The notes below the pieces were generated by a model. That model did no database searches and was not told the DNA's origin. It saw only the letters and a program-made list of their open reading frames with translations. Of a DNA stretch of 8,508 bases, positions 7,222 through 8,508 are shown in pieces. The stretch is from JAPLXD01 sp043802865 (lineage in GTDB: Bacteria; Patescibacteriota; Minisyncoccia; Moranbacterales; UBA11712), in the NCBI GenBank assembly GCA_043802865.1, contig JAZDKQ010000021.1:1-8508 (forward strand). The letters run 5' to 3'. Position numbers and translations under genes: made by a program. The stretch's first letter is position 1. Each line of letters starts with the position of its first letter.

Positions 7222-8508
7222 ATGAGAATATTTTTGGTCATTTTGCTGTTTTTTCTCGCCTTTGGATGGCTGGTTTTGCTGCTCGCAGCGACTGGTTTAT
7301 TGTACTTCGGGATGGTCATTTTGTCAATTTTGGCCGGCATTGTTTTGACTTGGCTTTTTTTGCCTTATATAAGCCGGAATATCGACATGAAAACGAGCAA
7401 AATATTCTGGCTCGTTGTCCTCATTTCCCTCTTCGCGAGCCTCGCCGCGTGCCATTTCGCCACACCGACCGTTTTCGGCGGACGCGACCAGGGTTCAATC
7501 GGCACCGCGGCGATATATCTTTCCCAAAATCACAACCTCAAAATCGATCTTCCGATCGCGAGTGACCTCTTTCAAAAATACGGCCCAGGAAAATCGCTTA
7601 ATTTCCCCGGATTTGACTATGCAGCTGACGGAAGCCTCTTTTCCCGCTTCCCGGTCGGCTACACTGCCTTTCTCGCCGGCGCATATGAACTGTTTGGTCT
7701 CAAGGGGATCCAGTATGCCAATTTCGCTGCGCTCTTTTTCTTTTTGGTCATTTTTTGGCTCATTCTCAAAGAAGTTTTCGATGAAAAAATTTCCTTTCTC
7801 GGATTCCTTCTTGCCGCGACATTTTTCCCGTTCCTCTGGTTCGCCAAATACGCCCTCACGGAAACATACATGCTTTTTCTGGTCTCGGCGGGAATATATT
7901 TTCTGATCACCTGTAGACGTCCGACGTCTACAAATTTAGACGTCGGACGTCTACAAATCGCGCTTGCCGCTTTCGCTCTTTCCGCGCTCGTCCGAATCGA
8001 GGGAATCATTTTCTTTTTTCTTGCAGCGATTTATGTCGTTTTGCTCGAAAGAAAAAAAATAATCACGCTTTCAAAAAAATTCAAAAAATATCTGCTTGTT
8101 TCCGCTTTGGTCTTGCTGGGTCTGTACGTTTATCTCAACTTCCCAGATCTTGTCGACAGCTCAAAGAATCTCGTCAAAGCGTTTCTCCCGAACTCGGCAA
8201 AAGAGTCCGCGCCGTCGGCAAATTTGTATTCCTATCTTGCCCGGATATTTTTCAACTACAATATCGCCGTCTATGTTGTCATTGGGCTTGTCGGAATCGC
8301 CTGGCTCGCCAAAAATATCCGCAAAAATTGGCCGAAACCCGAGTTTCTGGTGCTTTTCATCACCTTCCCGGCTTTTCTCTATCTCCTTTCTCCGATGATC
8401 ACGCTCGACGAACCGTGGTTTTTGCGCAGATTTGTTTTTGCCGTTTTTCCCGCGCTGATTTTTTACACGGTCTATATTCTCCAAAAATTCTTCCGCCACA
8501 AAATATTT
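7222..8508 (+). CDS. Multi-spanning GT-C-like membrane glycosyltransferase with an in-frame palindromic insert (3' end cut by window)
   Basis: ATG at 7222 opens 429 codons with no stop to the window edge. It is very hydrophobic, with about 12 helices (near 3-23, 26-49, 61-78, 146-160, 165-183, 190-208, 213-230, 246-258, 261-276, 290-306, 344-364, 374-393, 403-421). FGGRDQGSIGT (85-95) follows the third helix and resembles the acidic first-loop motif of GT-C enzymes, shifted by two extra N-terminal helices. RFPVGYTAFLAGAYELFG (142-159), ALTETYMLFL (211-220) and LVRIEG (256-261) also resemble GT39-like proteins. Family members move sugars from polyprenyl-phosphate carriers on the outer face, but the exact family is less sure than for its neighbours. 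Residues 231-245 are encoded by a palindromic repeat in the loop between two helices, and the reading frame is kept. It is transcribed away from the minus-strand operon from a 56-base gap. No Shine-Dalgarno is evident. An exporter-like role cannot be ruled out. Confidence 0.82.
   Translation, partial: MRIFLVILLFFLAFGWLVLLLAATGLLYFGMVILSILAGIVLTWLFLPYISRNIDMKTSKIFWLVVLISLFASLAACHFATPTVFGGRDQGSIGTAAIYLSQNHNLKIDLPIASDLFQKYGPGKSLNFPGFDYAADGSLFSRFPVGYTAFLAGAYELFGLKGIQYANFAALFFFLVIFWLILKEVFDEKISFLGFLLAATFFPFLWFAKYALTETYMLFLVSAGIYFLITCRRPTSTNLDVGRLQIALAAFALSALVRIEGIIFFFLAAIYVVLLERKKIITLSKKFKKYLLVSALVLLGLYVYLNFPDLVDSSKNLVKAFLPNSAKESAPSANLYSYLARIFFNYNIAVYVVIGLVGIAWLAKNIRKNWPKPEFLVLFITFPAFLYLLSPMITLDEPWFLRRFVFAVFPALIFYTVYILQKFFRHKIF
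7912..7958. repeat. Nested double palindrome inside the plus-strand GT-C gene
   Basis: The arms TGTAGACGTCCGACGTCTA (7912-7930) and TAGACGTCGGACGTCTACA (7937-7955) are perfect 19-base inverted copies around a 6-base spacer. Each arm is itself part of a palindrome: TGTAGACGT-CCG-ACGTCTACA (7912-7932) and TAGACGT-CGG-ACGTCTA (7937-7953). ACGTCTACAAAT also recurs directly at 7924-7935 and 7947-7958, a 23-base period. In the gene it encodes codons 231-245 with no stop or frame change. The sequence is unlike the surrounding codons, which encode membrane helices, so I read it as an inserted interspersed repeat, possibly a tandem or inverted pair of one short unit. Its family and copy number cannot be judged from one window. 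Confidence 0.85.

Noticed and set aside
7912..7958. Operator, terminator or CRISPR repeat
   Set aside because: It lies inside an uninterrupted reading frame, has only two units with no spacer series, and lacks a T run.

Overview
The window is a protein-dense, AT-leaning bacterial region devoted to making surface glycans or glycoconjugates. Seven genes fill it. Six lie on the minus strand as one tight gene string running from about 7165 down past base 1. The seventh runs on the plus strand from 7222 past the right edge. The outermost gene at each end is cut by the window, so neither shows a stop codon.

Minus-strand order, in the direction of transcription: a GT2 polyprenyl-phosphate glycosyltransferase of the dolichol-phosphate-mannose synthase/GtrB type (6218-7165); a large GT-C membrane glycosyltransferase (4377-6215); a GtrA-family four-helix membrane protein (3900-4367); a 67-base palindromic element (3833-3899); two cytosolic GT4-like glycosyltransferases (2686-3834 and 1509-2684); and a second GT-C enzyme (1-1503, incomplete). 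Apart from the palindromic element, gaps are 9 bases or less. The plus-strand gene (7222-8508, incomplete) is a third multi-spanning GT-C-like protein, divergently transcribed from a 56-base gap that holds plausible back-to-back promoters.

How the genes could work together (inference from families): the GT2 enzyme loads a sugar from a nucleotide donor onto undecaprenyl phosphate, GtrA helps move the lipid-linked sugar across the membrane, and the GT-C enzymes use it on the outer face. The two GT4-like enzymes build an oligosaccharide on the cytoplasmic side. This resembles an expanded gtrA/gtrB/gtr cassette. The acceptor and the sugars cannot be read from sequence.

Organism: TGA acts as a normal stop in two genes and no in-frame TGA occurs inside any gene, so the code is the standard bacterial one. 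The string of glycosyltransferases, the many AAA-TAT-TTT runs, the lack of clear Shine-Dalgarno sites and the short palindromic repeats placed in and between genes suggest a Candidate Phyla Radiation (Patescibacteria, perhaps Parcubacteria-like) genome. This assignment is an inference and not proven.

The most unusual content is two unrelated palindromic elements. One (7912-7958) sits in frame inside the plus-strand GT-C gene and adds about 15 residues between two membrane helices. The other (3833-3899) lies between the GtrA and GT4 genes, reaches into the GT4 start codon, and can fold in two mutually exclusive ways.
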